This document shows, one piece after another, positions 17,508 to 31,310 of a DNA stretch of 64,000 nucleotides. How positions within the stretch are numbered: position 1 is the stretch's first letter; each line of letters opens with the position of its first letter. The stretch comes from JACRIM01 sp038042195. GTDB lineage: Bacteria; Planctomycetota; Phycisphaerae; UBA1845; UTPLA1. A program made the translations under genes and the position numbers. A model generated the notes under the pieces. It was not told where the DNA came from, made no database searches, and saw only the letters and a program-made list of their open reading frames with translations. Location of the stretch: the NCBI GenBank assembly GCA_038042195.1, contig JBBTET010000068.1:5471-69470 (forward strand), given 5' to 3'.

Positions 17508-18171
17508 GTGTGACATGGATCGTCAGAGTGTGTCGATCCTTTGTCACCGCCGATACTTGCAGTCGGCGATCCCTTCGAGCATTTCCGAGCCGCTTTGTCA
17601 GCCATTGCCCCCGTTGTTCCTGAATTGCCGTGAGTTGGTATAAACAGGGGTACAAGCCGCTCAGGCACTTGTAGTTGTTCCGCTTCGCCTATGCCACGTC
17701 AACGAATCCTTCAGCACATAGTTTTAGCCCAAACAGAGATTCGTTGAGAAGAAAGGTCCAATGAGTGTGAACAGTACGACGGTAAGTGCAAAACGTCGTG
17801 GTGTGGTCATCACGGCGAGCCGTTCCGGGTGATCCCGCCGGCGAATTCATGCCAAGGGCACACCGGTCGTCAACACTCGATCATAAGTGCAGGGGGTTCG
17901 AGTTCGCGCTGCGTGCATCCCATTACAGCTCTGCCTCATGGTGTCAGGCATTCAGTGGAACGATATTTCGAGACTTGGTGAACACAGTGGTTGTCGCCAA
18001 TCCAATTCCCAGTCGGTGTACGCTTACCGCCCGCCTATACCATAACAGCCCATCGACCGATAGTTCGTACGACGAAGTGTCTACATCTAAAGTAGCAAGC
18101 TGCTCAGGATTTTGTTGAGCCGCATGAAGGCGAGGGATTCAAGGCGTCAGAGTGGTTTCACTTGGCGGGCC
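17508..18171. other. 664-nt stretch without a convincing gene, downstream of tRNA-Gly
   Basis: No frame shows family similarity or sensible codon use. A weak minus-strand frame next to the tRNA (about 17550-17690) reads QVPERLVPLFIPT and resembles the C-terminal tail of some tyrosine recombinases, but a stop breaks it almost at once. A 23-codon plus frame starts at 17761 behind AAAGG. The region could be a decayed insertion next to a tRNA, or simply spacer. Confidence 0.4.
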
Positions 18172-18648
18172 TTACCACGCGAAGTGGGCGAAAGCCTTGT
18201 TGGCGTCGGCCATGCGATGGACGTTTTCACGCGTGGTGACGGCTGCGCCGGAGTTGTTGAAGGCGTCAAGCAGCTCCAACGCGAGGCGCTGGGCCATCGG
18301 CCGGCCCTTCTTGGCGCGGGCTGCGTCGAGCACCCAGCGAATCGCCAGCGACTGGGCGCGACGGGGATTCACGGACATGGGGACCTGATAGTTGCTGCCG
18401 CCGACTCGCTTGCTGCGAATCTGGACGCTGGGGCGGACATTTTCCAGGGCGCGCTCGAAGACCTCGTTTGGCGGGACGTCCTTGACCTTTAGTGCGATCT
18501 GGTCGAGGGCATCGTAGAAGATTTTCTGGGAGACGGTCTTCTTGCCGCTGAGCATCATGCAGTTGATGAATTTGGATATGAGCCGGCTGTTGTACTTGGA
18601 ATCCGGGCGAAGCTGCTCGCCGGAATGGGTCCACTTCTTGAAGGCCAT
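18172..18648 (-). CDS. rpsG: 30S ribosomal protein S7
   Basis: The product is 158 aa, the normal length. Start ATG 18648 has AAAGGA 8 nt upstream; the frame extends further upstream but without family similarity. Diagnostic segments are KFINCMMLSGKKTVSQKIFYDAL, NVRPSVQIRSKRVGGSNYQVP and ANKAFAHFAW. S7 nucleates assembly of the 30S head on 16S rRNA. It is the last gene of the minus-strand rpo/str cluster; fusA and tuf, which usually follow, are absent here. Confidence 0.97.
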   Translation of the reverse strand: MAFKKWTHSGEQLRPDSKYNSRLISKFINCMMLSGKKTVSQKIFYDALDQIALKVKDVPPNEVFERALENVRPSVQIRSKRVGGSNYQVPMSVNPRRAQSLAIRWVLDAARAKKGRPMAQRLALELLDAFNNSGAAVTTRENVHRMADANKAFAHFAW

Positions 18649-18795
18649 GAATACTGTCCTTTGTTTCTGGTGTACGACGCAGATCGTCGCACGATGCCGG
18701 TGAATCAATCACCGAACGCCATACTTAGCCGGCGACGCGCCAGCCATTTAGATAATCAAGGTGGGTTGTGTACAACCCAGCCTACCGTTTGCGAA

Positions 18796-19188
18796 TTATT
18801 TCTTCCGCTTTGTGCCGTACTTGCTGCGTGACTTGTTGCGGCGGACGCCGAACTTGTCCTGATCCTCGACGCTGGCACAGTCCAGTACGCCGCGGACAAT
18901 GTGATATCGAATGCCGGGGAGGTCGCGTACGCGGCCGCCGCGGATGAGGACGATGGAGTGTTCCTGAAGGTTGTGCCCAATGCCGGGGATGTAGGCTGTG
19001 ACTTCTCTGCCGTTCGACAGTCGCACGCGGGCGACTTTTCGCAGGGCCGAGTTCGGCTTCTTAGGCGTCATCGTTTTCACGATGAGGCAGACGCCGCGCT
19101 TCTGCGGGGAGACTTCCAAGTCTTTGGACTTGCTCTTTCGCCGCTCGGTGAGCCGCGGTCGCTTGCAAAGCTGATTGATCGTGGGCAT
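18796..19188 (-). CDS. rpsL: 30S ribosomal protein S12
   Basis: The product is 130 aa. Start ATG 19188 has AGAGGT upstream and matches the family N-terminus (MPTINQLCKRPR). The decoding-centre loop TPKKPNSALRKVARVRL retains the wild-type Lys associated with streptomycin sensitivity, and GHNLQEHSIVLIRGGRVRDL is intact. It lies 108 nt downstream of rpoC and 147 nt upstream of rpsG on the same strand. Confidence 0.98.
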   Translation of the reverse strand: MPTINQLCKRPRLTERRKSKSKDLEVSPQKRGVCLIVKTMTPKKPNSALRKVARVRLSNGREVTAYIPGIGHNLQEHSIVLIRGGRVRDLPGIRYHIVRGVLDCASVEDQDKFGVRRNKSRSKYGTKRKK

Positions 19189-19296
19189 GTAAACCTCTGT
19201 AAACGCTCGGTTTGTCCACCGGGGACCGAAGGCCGAGCCGCGTAGTCTAGGGGGTGAAGCCGCCTTCTGCAAGGCACTGCACCGGCCATGAAATCC

Positions 19297-23760
<4,464 letters not shown>

Positions 23761-23829
23761 ATGAAACCATCCTCTGGGGTGATGGGTTAATCCGTTTTCG
23801 TCCACATTCGCGCCATGGCGCGTTTTTTG

Positions 23830-24315
23830 TTACGCCGTTGCCGTCACCGGCCTTAAAGCCCGCGACGACACATCGAGCGACATGGGCACCAGGCCCGCCG
23901 TTCGCTTAAAGCCAAGCTCTTCGCAAAAATCCACTTCCGTGCCATAGGCCGCCGCATCGATCCGTTCACAGCCCATTGCCGCGAGCGAGCCGATGACTTT
24001 GTCCGCCATCTGGCGAGCGATTCCGTATTGGTCGTGCTCGATGCGGCCGTCCACGTGGGTGACCGCGCCCGGTCCCTGACAAGCCGGGTCGAGCTTGCAC
24101 TCCGTCAAGTAGCCACGAACGCCGTCGGCCAAGCCGCGGGCAATTCCGATGAGTCGACCGCCGCCATCTCTGGCGACAACAAAGCAGACCGAGTTGTCCA
24201 CGATCTTGGAGAGCTTATCCACGGACTGTGGCACCATGCAGCCCTGGGCGTCGTAAAACGCCTTCAGCTCCGCAAGGTCCAGCGCCTTGACGACTTCACA
24301 GGTCATGCCGTCCAT
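23830..24315 (-). CDS. GNAT-like acetyltransferase encoded between rpoB and rpoC
   Basis: The product is 161 aa. AGGAG lies 7 nt before ATG 24315. The layout fits a divergent GNAT fold: an N-terminal helix (LAELKAFYDAQG), a strand pair CFVVARDGGGRLIGIARGLADG, a central strand (YLTECKLDPACQGPGAVTHV), and late CERIDAAAYGTEVDFCEELGF, where GNATs carry a YxxxGF-type motif (EELGF here). The acetyl-CoA loop (Q/R-x-x-G-x-G/A) is degenerate (YGIARQMADKVI), so activity is uncertain. It starts 29 nt after the rpoB stop and ends 69 nt before rpoC, so it must be co-transcribed with the RNA polymerase genes. Confidence 0.7.
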   Translation of the reverse strand: MDGMTCEVVKALDLAELKAFYDAQGCMVPQSVDKLSKIVDNSVCFVVARDGGGRLIGIARGLADGVRGYLTECKLDPACQGPGAVTHVDGRIEHDQYGIARQMADKVIGSLAAMGCERIDAAAYGTEVDFCEELGFKRTAGLVPMSLDVSSRALRPVTATA

Positions 24316-24344
24316 CGTTCACTCCTACTCACCGCGAACCCAGG

Positions 24345-27300
24345 TCAGATCAGGCCGCCTTTTTCAAGCTGAATGTTCATGCCGAGGCCGCGGATTTCGT
24401 TGCAGAGGACGTCGAAGGAAACCGGCGTTCCGGCCTCCAAGGTGTTCTCGCCCTTGACCATGCTCTCGTAAATCTTAGTGCGGCCTTCCACGTCGTCGGA
24501 CTTGACCGTGAGAAGCTCCTGCAAGATGTAGGCAGCGCCATAGGCTTCGAGGCCCCAGACTTCCATTTCACCGAAACGCTGACCGCCGGTGCGAGCCTTG
24601 CCGCCGAGGGGCTGCTGGGTGATGAGCGAGTATGGGCCAGTCGAGCGGGCGTGAATCTTGTCATCCACTAGGTGGTGCAGCTTCATCATATAGATGTAGC
24701 CGACCGTGACGGGCTGATCGAATTTATCACCCGTGCGTCCGTCGAACAGGCGCGTCTTTCCGCCATAGGGCATCTTACAAAGGAGCAGGCGATCCTTGTC
24801 GGCCGTCTGCACTGTCTTGAGGTCGGCGGCCAATTCCTCGACTTTCCTGTTCGCTTCTTCCACGGCGGCGTGGAGTTCGTCCTCCTTGCAACCGTCAAAG
24901 ACCGGGGTGACGGCCTGGAAGCCGCAAATCTTCGCGGCCCAGCCGAGGTGCGTTTCGAGAATCTGGCCGACGTTCATACGCGAGGGCACGCCCAGCGGAT
25001 TGAGCATGATGTCGACCGGCGTGCCATCTTCGAGGAAGGGCATGTCTTCGACCGGCAGTATTTTGGCGATGACGCCCTTGTTGCCGTGGCGGCCGGCCAT
25101 TTTGTCGCCGACCGAGAGGTGGCGCTTGGTGGCGGTGTAGACCTTGACCATTTCAAGGACGCCGGAGGGCAATTCGTCTCCGCGCTTGAGCTGGGCGATC
25201 TTACGGTCGCGCTCTTCGATCTGTTCGACGATTCGCGGCCAGTAGCGGTTGTAGATCGGTTCGCATTCGTCGCGCTTGCCGACGGGCTTGACCCACTTCA
25301 AATCGAAGGCCCAGTTCGTCGGCTCGCCGATCTGCTCCATGACGACTTCTTCGTCATCGCTCTTGCCCACGACCTGCTTGGTACGCGGGTCGACCGTGGC
25401 CTGGCCGCAGACCTTTTCCAACTCGTCCAGCATTTGGCGGAAGATGGCGATGGTCCGCAGGTTGCTCGTCGTGCGATGGTCCTTTATGCGTTTCTGGAGA
25501 TTCTTCTTTTGTTCCTCCGTCATATTGGTCCGACGGCTGAATCGCTTGGCATCGATGACGGTCCCGGTAATACCGCTCGGGACTTCGAGCGAATCGTTTT
25601 TGACGTCCTCGCCCGCGCGGCCAAAGATGGCGTGGAGCAACTTCTCTTCGGGAGAGAGTTCGCTCTTGCTCTTGGGTGAGACCTTTCCGACGAGGATGTC
25701 GCCTGAGCTGACCTCGGTGCCGATGCAGACGACGCCGTTCTCATCGAGATTTCGGAGGGCACGCTCGGAGACGTTGGGGATGTCGCGGGTGAACTCCTCG
25801 CGGCCGAGCTTGGTCTCGCGGATTTCAATGTCATGTTCATCGATGTGGATGCTGGTGAACGTGTCGGTCTGGACGAGGCGCTCGGAGATCAGGATGGCGT
25901 CCTCAAAGTTGTAACCATCGTAGGTCATGAAACCGACCAGGACGTTTCGACCCAGGGCCAATTCACCGTTTTTGCAGCCGGGTCCGTCGGCGATGATCTG
26001 GGTCTTCTTGATCTTCTGGCCGATCTTGACGAGCGGCGTCTGATTGAGACAGGTTCGTTCATTGAGACCCTGGAACTTGCGAAGCAGATACTCTTCCGTG
26101 TTGTCGAGCACAATGCGCGTGGCATCGACGTGGGTCACGGTGCCGTCCTTGTCGGCACGGATGACCATGCCGCTGTTCTCGGCCACGACCCGCTCCATGC
26201 CGGTGGCCACGACGGGCGGTTCGGTAATCAGCAAGGGCACGGCCTGGCGCTGCATGTTGGAGCCCATGAGGGCGCGGTTGGCGTCGTCATGTTCCAGGAA
26301 GGGGATCAACGACGCGGAAACGCCGACGGTCTGCTTCGGCGAGATGTCAACGTATTCGACGTCGGCACCTTCGACCGTGGCGAGGTCGCCGCGAATGCGG
26401 GCCATGATCTGCTCGTGACGCACCTTATTATGCTTCGGATCGACGGCATCCGGCGGAGCGAGAATGGTTTTCATTTCCTCGTCGGCACGCAGGAACTCGG
26501 CTTCCGCCTCGATGCTGCTGGTCTTGGTATTGACCTTGCGGTAGGGCGTGATGAGGAAGCCATACTCATCGACCGTCGAATAAATGCTGAGCGAAGCAAT
26601 CAGACCGATGTTCGTGCCTTCGGGCGTTTCAATTGGACAGATGCGACCGTAATGGCTGATGTGAACGTCGCGTACTTCGAAGCCGGCACGTTTGCGGTTC
26701 AAGCCGCCAGGTCCGAGGGCGGAGAGACGCCGCTCGTGCGTGAGCTGGCTCAGCGGATTGGTCTGATCGACGACCTGTGACAATTCACCACGACCGAAGA
26801 AAAACTCGATCGCTCCGGAGACTGCCTTGGAATTGATCAGTTCGGCAATCTTACCGAGTTGGTCCGGCTCCTTCGTGCTGAGGCGCTCCTGGACGGTACG
26901 GCGGAGCTTCAGGAAGCCTTTGCGGATTTCGTCGCAGGCCAATTCGTCAATGGTGCGCAATCGGCGGTTGCCGAGGTGATCGATGTCATCCTCGCCGACG
27001 ATGACGCGCGTCTGTCGCCAGCCATATTCATGGACATTGCCGACCGAAAGCAGGTCGGCGCTGCCATGCTTTTGCATGACGGTGACGACGTGGTCCAAGT
27101 TCTCGAAGCAAACGTGCTTGGCGGTGCCGAAGAGTTCCTTCCACTCGGACTCGATCGTTTCGGCGAGGTTCTTGGACAGTTTTTCGGAATCCTCCTCATT
27201 AAACGTATAAATGGCCCCGGCTCGTGGGTAGTAGTTCATGAAGTCCAACTGGGCCATGTCCGGGTGGGTTTTCTTTTCGGCGGCGAGATAGGCGTCGACT

Positions 27301-28811
27301 CCCTGGATGATGCGGGTCGCTCGCGTGCGGATCGTGGCGACGACGAAATCGCGGGCCAGCTTGGTGACTTCGGCGTCGCGGTCTGTCTTGCTGCGACCCA
27401 TGAGGGGGCGTAGCACTTCCATGTCCAATGAACTGGTCGGCGCCCATTCCGTCGGCATGTCGATGAGTCCGCGAAGCTGCCGGTGCAACTCCTTGATGAC
27501 GTCGATGGGCTGGAGTTTCTTTCGGCCGTCCTTGATGCCGTCCAGCGAGCCGAGTTCCACGTTCTGCTTGGGGTCTTTTAGGACATTTCCCTTGGCGAGA
27601 TAGCGATTGATCTGTGTCCCTAATTCGCGCGCCCACTGCAAGGAGCAGAGTTCGAACGGCATCCGCGAGGGGATTGAAAAGCCGACGCGATCCTGGCTGC
27701 GAAGGTCCATCAGATAACGCAGGCAGGCTACAAAGTCGGAGGCCGTCAACGTGTTCATCGCGGCGGGGATGGACAAGCCGAACTTCCGGTTGATTCGAAA
27801 ACGACCGACCCGGCCGAGACGATAACGGTTTTCGTCGTAGAAGCGTTCGAAGAAGAGCTTGACAGCCTTGTCGAGCTGCGCAGGATTGCCGGGGCGCAGG
27901 CTCTTGTAGATCTTCATCATGGCATCTTCGTGGCTGTGGCAACTGTCTTCAGCCAGCGTGTTTAGAATCAACGGGTCGGCGACCTTTTCAATTACTTCCA
28001 ATTGTTTGAGGCTGCCGGCCTGAATCTTTCCGAGGGCATCACCGATCTGACAGGCGGCACGGACCAGCGGCTCGCCGTCGTTTGCGTCATCCTCTTCCGA
28101 GCGGACGTCATGAACGACATACATGTCGGGCTTTAGATTGGCCGTGCGAATGACCTTGGTCTGGTAGAACTCTCGGATAATCGCCTCGTCCGCGCCGAAC
28201 TTCGGGTCCATCGCACGAAGAAATGTCGTCGCGGCAATCTTGCTGGATTGATCGATGCGAACGGCCATCACGTCTTTGCGGGTGATGTTGACTTCGATCC
28301 AGCTACCGCGCTCGGGGATGATGCGGCAAGCGTGGAGGGGGCGGTCGGCATCAAGCGTTTCCTTGATGAAGTCGACGCCGGGGGAGCGGTGGAGCTGAGA
28401 GACGATGACGCGCTCTGCACCGTTAATCACGAACTCGCCGCCACCGATCATGATGGGGAGTTCGCCGAGGTAGACCCATTCGTCGGAGATTTCGTCTTTG
28501 TCGCGGCGCGTCAGGCGAAGGCGAACACGCAGCGGCATGCCATAGGTGAGGCGAAGCTGCCGACACTCGTCGGTCGTGTAGCGTGGCTTGCCGAGGGAGT
28601 ACTCGAGATACTCCAGGCAAATGTTTTCGTCGTAGCTGGTGATCGGGAATATCTCACGGAAGAGACCTTCGAGACCGGTCGGCGTGCGCTTGTCCGAGGT
28701 GAGGTCGGCCTGAAGAAAACGCTTGTATGAGCCGACCTGGATCTCGATGAGATTCGGGACCGGCATCGCATCGCCCAGCTTACCGAAATTACGAATTTCC
28801 TTGATGACCAT
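24345..28811 (-). CDS. rpoB: DNA-directed RNA polymerase subunit beta
   Basis: The product is 1488 aa, longer than the 1342 of E. coli. AAAGG lies 8 nt before ATG 28811. Landmarks are NFGKLGDAMPVPNLIEIQ at the N-terminus, the rifampicin region (FFGRGELSQVVDQTNPLSQLTHERRLSALGPGG), FMTYDGYNFEDAILISERL, KMAGRHGNKGVIAKI and the C-terminal clamp (GGQRFGEMEVWGLEAYGAA). The rifampicin cluster reads as wild type. The gene is not preceded by rplJ-rplL; a small lipoprotein gene lies upstream. Confidence 0.98.
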   Translation of the reverse strand: MVIKEIRNFGKLGDAMPVPNLIEIQVGSYKRFLQADLTSDKRTPTGLEGLFREIFPITSYDENICLEYLEYSLGKPRYTTDECRQLRLTYGMPLRVRLRLTRRDKDEISDEWVYLGELPIMIGGGEFVINGAERVIVSQLHRSPGVDFIKETLDADRPLHACRIIPERGSWIEVNITRKDVMAVRIDQSSKIAATTFLRAMDPKFGADEAIIREFYQTKVIRTANLKPDMYVVHDVRSEEDDANDGEPLVRAACQIGDALGKIQAGSLKQLEVIEKVADPLILNTLAEDSCHSHEDAMMKIYKSLRPGNPAQLDKAVKLFFERFYDENRYRLGRVGRFRINRKFGLSIPAAMNTLTASDFVACLRYLMDLRSQDRVGFSIPSRMPFELCSLQWARELGTQINRYLAKGNVLKDPKQNVELGSLDGIKDGRKKLQPIDVIKELHRQLRGLIDMPTEWAPTSSLDMEVLRPLMGRSKTDRDAEVTKLARDFVVATIRTRATRIIQGVDAYLAAEKKTHPDMAQLDFMNYYPRAGAIYTFNEEDSEKLSKNLAETIESEWKELFGTAKHVCFENLDHVVTVMQKHGSADLLSVGNVHEYGWRQTRVIVGEDDIDHLGNRRLRTIDELACDEIRKGFLKLRRTVQERLSTKEPDQLGKIAELINSKAVSGAIEFFFGRGELSQVVDQTNPLSQLTHERRLSALGPGGLNRKRAGFEVRDVHISHYGRICPIETPEGTNIGLIASLSIYSTVDEYGFLITPYRKVNTKTSSIEAEAEFLRADEEMKTILAPPDAVDPKHNKVRHEQIMARIRGDLATVEGADVEYVDISPKQTVGVSASLIPFLEHDDANRALMGSNMQRQAVPLLITEPPVVATGMERVVAENSGMVIRADKDGTVTHVDATRIVLDNTEEYLLRKFQGLNERTCLNQTPLVKIGQKIKKTQIIADGPGCKNGELALGRNVLVGFMTYDGYNFEDAILISERLVQTDTFTSIHIDEHDIEIRETKLGREEFTRDIPNVSERALRNLDENGVVCIGTEVSSGDILVGKVSPKSKSELSPEEKLLHAIFGRAGEDVKNDSLEVPSGITGTVIDAKRFSRRTNMTEEQKKNLQKRIKDHRTTSNLRTIAIFRQMLDELEKVCGQATVDPRTKQVVGKSDDEEVVMEQIGEPTNWAFDLKWVKPVGKRDECEPIYNRYWPRIVEQIEERDRKIAQLKRGDELPSGVLEMVKVYTATKRHLSVGDKMAGRHGNKGVIAKILPVEDMPFLEDGTPVDIMLNPLGVPSRMNVGQILETHLGWAAKICGFQAVTPVFDGCKEDELHAAVEEANRKVEELAADLKTVQTADKDRLLLCKMPYGGKTRLFDGRTGDKFDQPVTVGYIYMMKLHHLVDDKIHARSTGPYSLITQQPLGGKARTGGQRFGEMEVWGLEAYGAAYILQELLTVKSDDVEGRTKIYESMVKGENTLEAGTPVSFDVLCNEIRGLGMNIQLEKGGLI

Positions 28812-28873
28812 TGGGGGGGCCTTTCGAATTCGTGACTACTCTTTAGCGGCTCGTACCTGCGTGGCGCGCGGAG

Positions 28874-29113
28874 TCATCGCCCAGCGATGGCATCCATCGC
28901 GCGAAGACGATCATGTGCGTCGAGAAAAATGGACGGATCGATGCACCCAAGTAATCGAGCAACGCCTGTCTTTATGCCTTGGGGACTGTCCGCCTCGAGA
29001 GCCATCTGTAAGGGCTGACCAGTCCCGCACCCGATCAACCCAATTCCGCAACTCGTCGCGAAGAGACCAATCAGTATAACTGCTCTCCATCTCCCTGCAA
29101 GGGGGGGCTTCAT
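28874..29113 (-). CDS. Small predicted lipoprotein
   Basis: The product is 79 aa. ATG 29113 gives a signal peptide (RWRAVILIGLFATSCGIGLIGC) with a plausible lipobox LIGC. A longer frame to 29161 adds 16 residues without improving the signal. The mature part (GTGQPLQMALEADSPQ...DPSIFLDAHDRLRAMDAIAGR) is not recognised. The ribosome site is weak (AGAAAAGA). It lies 62 nt upstream of rpoB on the same strand and could be the first gene of that transcript. Confidence 0.5.
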   Translation of the reverse strand: MKPPLAGRWRAVILIGLFATSCGIGLIGCGTGQPLQMALEADSPQGIKTGVARLLGCIDPSIFLDAHDRLRAMDAIAGR

Positions 29114-29480
29114 AATTCTTTTCTCGCATAAACATTGCCCCGTAAACGGGTTACAGATCAATTACTATTGTGGTCGGCCTAGCTGATTAGGAGCTAAGCA
29201 GGCATCATGGTCGGAAAAGTCTCACTGACTTAACGTCCGCCAGAGGCTGCCAAGGTTTCTCACGTGGATCGCCTCATTCTTATCATTTCGGGGCAGATTC
29301 ACTCGGTTATTGCCACATCCCATTTGAATCCGATACCTCGTCTGGATAAGATGAATGTCGCACTCACAGAGGTTGTCCACATGGATAGGTTCTTCTGAGG
29401 GGGATTGCTTCCGGCGCTTTGTCAAGGCCGGTTGTGAGTGTCACACCAGCGAGCGGTGAACGAAGCAACAGGAGTAAGGT
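29114..29480. other. Intergenic stretch, divergent promoters expected
   Basis: This 367-nt interval separates the minus-strand lipoprotein/rpoB genes from the plus-strand PEP-CTERM gene. A 67-codon minus frame (29222-29425) has no recognisable features or ribosome site. Nothing else is supported. Confidence 0.4.
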
Positions 29481-30224
29481 ATGTATTCAACTCCAACATG
29501 GAGCGTGCGCGGTCTTGTCGCCATCATGGTCGTCGTCGCCTGTGGCGGTATTGCCGGGGCAGACTCGATTACGGCCTCGTACACCTATCAGACGCAACCG
29601 CTCAACTCTCCACAGCCGGTCAATTTCAACGCGCTCTTTGGCCTGCATAACAATACGTCCACTATCGCCTTTCTCGGCACACGGCAGGATCAACCGGCCG
29701 GACCGGGCGTCGACATCTTTGTGCCACCGAGTTTCATGGCTTATTGCGTCGAACTTGGCGAACCCCTCAATGTTCCCGCGACGCACACCCATCCGAACGT
29801 GTTTCCGCTTCTTGGTTCCACGACGCAGGCCGGCGGACTCAGCGGCCCCGTTTTCTTTGACGCGACTCGAACGACGAATATGGAACGCCTGTGGACGAAT
29901 TTTTCCTATCTTGTTCAACTCGCCCCTTCTTTGTCACCGGCGTTTCAACTCGCTGTATGGGAAGTTGCGTTTGACGATGACATGACGCTCCAGCCGCAGC
30001 TTGGCGGGCGATTCTGGGTCGATGTCGGGCAGATGCAGCCGGGCACCACTGATATTGCGGAGCAGTGGCTGAGCGACATTCGAAATGGCGCGGCGACGGC
30101 GCAGTCCTCCCTGTTTCTGCTGTCCAGAAACGGCAGCCAGGATTTGATCACGACGCCGGAGCCTTCGGTCGTTTCGATGCTGGGTTTGAGTGTCGTGGTG
30201 CTGTTTCGCCGCCGACTGCGATAG
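29481..30224 (+). CDS. PEP-CTERM protein with thioester-domain-like Cys and Gln motifs
   Basis: The product is 247 aa. GGAG lies 7 nt before the ATG. A signal peptide ends near residue 27 (GGIAGA-DS). The C-terminus TTPEPSVVSMLGLSVVVLFRRR is a complete PEP-CTERM signal. The mature domain contains FMAYCVELGEPL (Cys89) and AFQLAVWEVAFDDD (Gln156). The second motif matches the hydrophobic-Q-x-A-hydrophobic-W signature of bacterial thioester domains, in which Cys and Gln side chains form an internal thioester used for covalent attachment to host or matrix targets. That chemistry is inferred from motifs only. It could instead be an unrelated secreted domain with a chance Cys/Gln pair. Confidence 0.85.
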   Translation: MYSTPTWSVRGLVAIMVVVACGGIAGADSITASYTYQTQPLNSPQPVNFNALFGLHNNTSTIAFLGTRQDQPAGPGVDIFVPPSFMAYCVELGEPLNVPATHTHPNVFPLLGSTTQAGGLSGPVFFDATRTTNMERLWTNFSYLVQLAPSLSPAFQLAVWEVAFDDDMTLQPQLGGRFWVDVGQMQPGTTDIAEQWLSDIRNGAATAQSSLFLLSRNGSQDLITTPEPSVVSMLGLSVVVLFRRRLR

Positions 30225-30230
30225 GTTGGG

Positions 30231-30437
30231 TTACTCCGGCTTTTGATACCGAATGATCGGTCTCAGGATCATCTCTTCACCCTCAACGGCTTTTTTCAGT
30301 CGTTCCGGATTCTCCATTACCGTTTGATTCACGTCGGAGAAGTCGCGTACCGATCGCCAATTGCGCAGCACCACGGCGTGCGCTCGGAATTGTTTTCCAT
30401 CGCGATCATCGATGATCAGCGGCAACAAGTCGTTCAT
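30231..30437 (-). CDS. Small hypothetical protein
   Basis: The product is 68 aa, starting MNDLLPLIIDDRDGKQF and containing HAVVLRNWRSVRDFSDVN. GAGG lies 8 nt before the ATG. It is charged and soluble, with no signal. It converges on the PEP-CTERM gene with a 6-nt gap. No family is recognised; coding status rests on the ribosome site and reasonable composition. Confidence 0.5.
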   Translation of the reverse strand: MNDLLPLIIDDRDGKQFRAHAVVLRNWRSVRDFSDVNQTVMENPERLKKAVEGEEMILRPIIRYQKPE

Positions 30438-30632
30438 GGCATACGCCTCGGAGTCGGTGTCGGCGTTTCCAATGCCGATGCCGGAATGAAGGGAGTCGTT
30501 TGTGGTTAGGTGGTATTAATGGCAGCCGGCGCTTCACAACCCGAGGCCGACGAGCAGCAATGGACCTTTGATGATGCGTTGGAGGATAAGCATGTCAAAT
30601 TCCAATCCTGCGATGTGCAGTGAATGCGAAAG

Positions 30633-31310
30633 TCAATCATCCATGGATATGTACGAGCCACGATTCTGGCTGCGGGTTGTGCATAGTTCAGGATGATTCG
30701 ATGAATCCAGTGAGGCGTGTAGTTGGACGAGCTTTGCGACGGAATCGGCCTGCATCTTGGTCATGACGTTGGCCCGGTGGACCTCAATCGTCTTGGTAGA
30801 CAACTGAAGATGTGCCGCCATTTCCTTGTTCGATTTGCCATCGACCACCATTTGAAACACTTCATTCTCGCGGGACGTTAACCTTGTCAGTCGACGGCGA
30901 ATATCGTCGGTTTGTCGTTGTGCCTGCTGCCGTCTTTCGTCTCGGTCCATGGCCCGGTGGACGAGTGAAATAAGCAATTCGTCGTCAAACGGCTTTTGAA
31001 GAAAGTCGAACGCGCCTTGTTTCAGGGCGCGCACGGCCATTGGTACGTCGGCATGGCCGGTGATCATGATGATGGGGAGCGAGATGTTTGAAGCTGCCAT
31101 GTGGGATTGCAACTCCAACCCGCTCATCCCCGGCATCCGCACGTCAAGGAGCAGACATCCTGGAGTTTCACAATTGTAGTCGTCAAGGAATTGCTTTGCG
31201 TTTTCGTATGTTCGTGTTACATAACGAGTCGATTCAAGCAACCATTTCGTTGAATCTCGAACTGCGGGATCGTCGTCTACGACATAGACTATTGGGGCAT
31301 CGGATGTCAC
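30633..31310 (-). CDS. FixJ-type response regulator (REC + LuxR HTH)
   Basis: The product is 225 aa. The receiver domain occupies about residues 6-120, with acidic pocket VDDDPAVRD, phospho-acceptor Asp56 (CLLLDVRMPG), T-loop MITGHAD and Lys in LQKPFDDE. The C-terminal LuxR-type helix-turn-helix is LTSRENEVFQMVVDGKSN followed by LSTKTIEVHRANVMTKM. The start overlaps the stop of the upstream kinase gene by 4 nt (ATGA), so the two are an obligate-looking pair. Target genes are unknown. The C-terminal extension after the HTH (QNRGSYISMDD) is unremarkable. Confidence 0.93.
   Translation of the reverse strand: MTSDAPIVYVVDDDPAVRDSTKWLLESTRYVTRTYENAKQFLDDYNCETPGCLLLDVRMPGMSGLELQSHMAASNISLPIIMITGHADVPMAVRALKQGAFDFLQKPFDDELLISLVHRAMDRDERRQQAQRQTDDIRRRLTRLTSRENEVFQMVVDGKSNKEMAAHLQLSTKTIEVHRANVMTKMQADSVAKLVQLHASLDSSNHPELCTTRSQNRGSYISMDD

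Noticed and set aside
17127..17516. Minus-strand frame containing RRDSNAQHPAWKAGALPLSYTR next to tRNA-Gly
   Set aside because: This is the antisense translation of the tRNA-Gly gene, a well-known artefact; the upstream part overlaps the M14 peptidase start.
24672..25679. 335-codon plus-strand frame antisense to rpoB
   Set aside because: Shadow of rpoB; no independent signals.
30520..30695. Two short plus-strand frames near the response regulator end, one with GGAGG and a CxxC
   Set aside because: One overlaps the regulator gene antisense and both are under 40 codons without homology; too weak to call.
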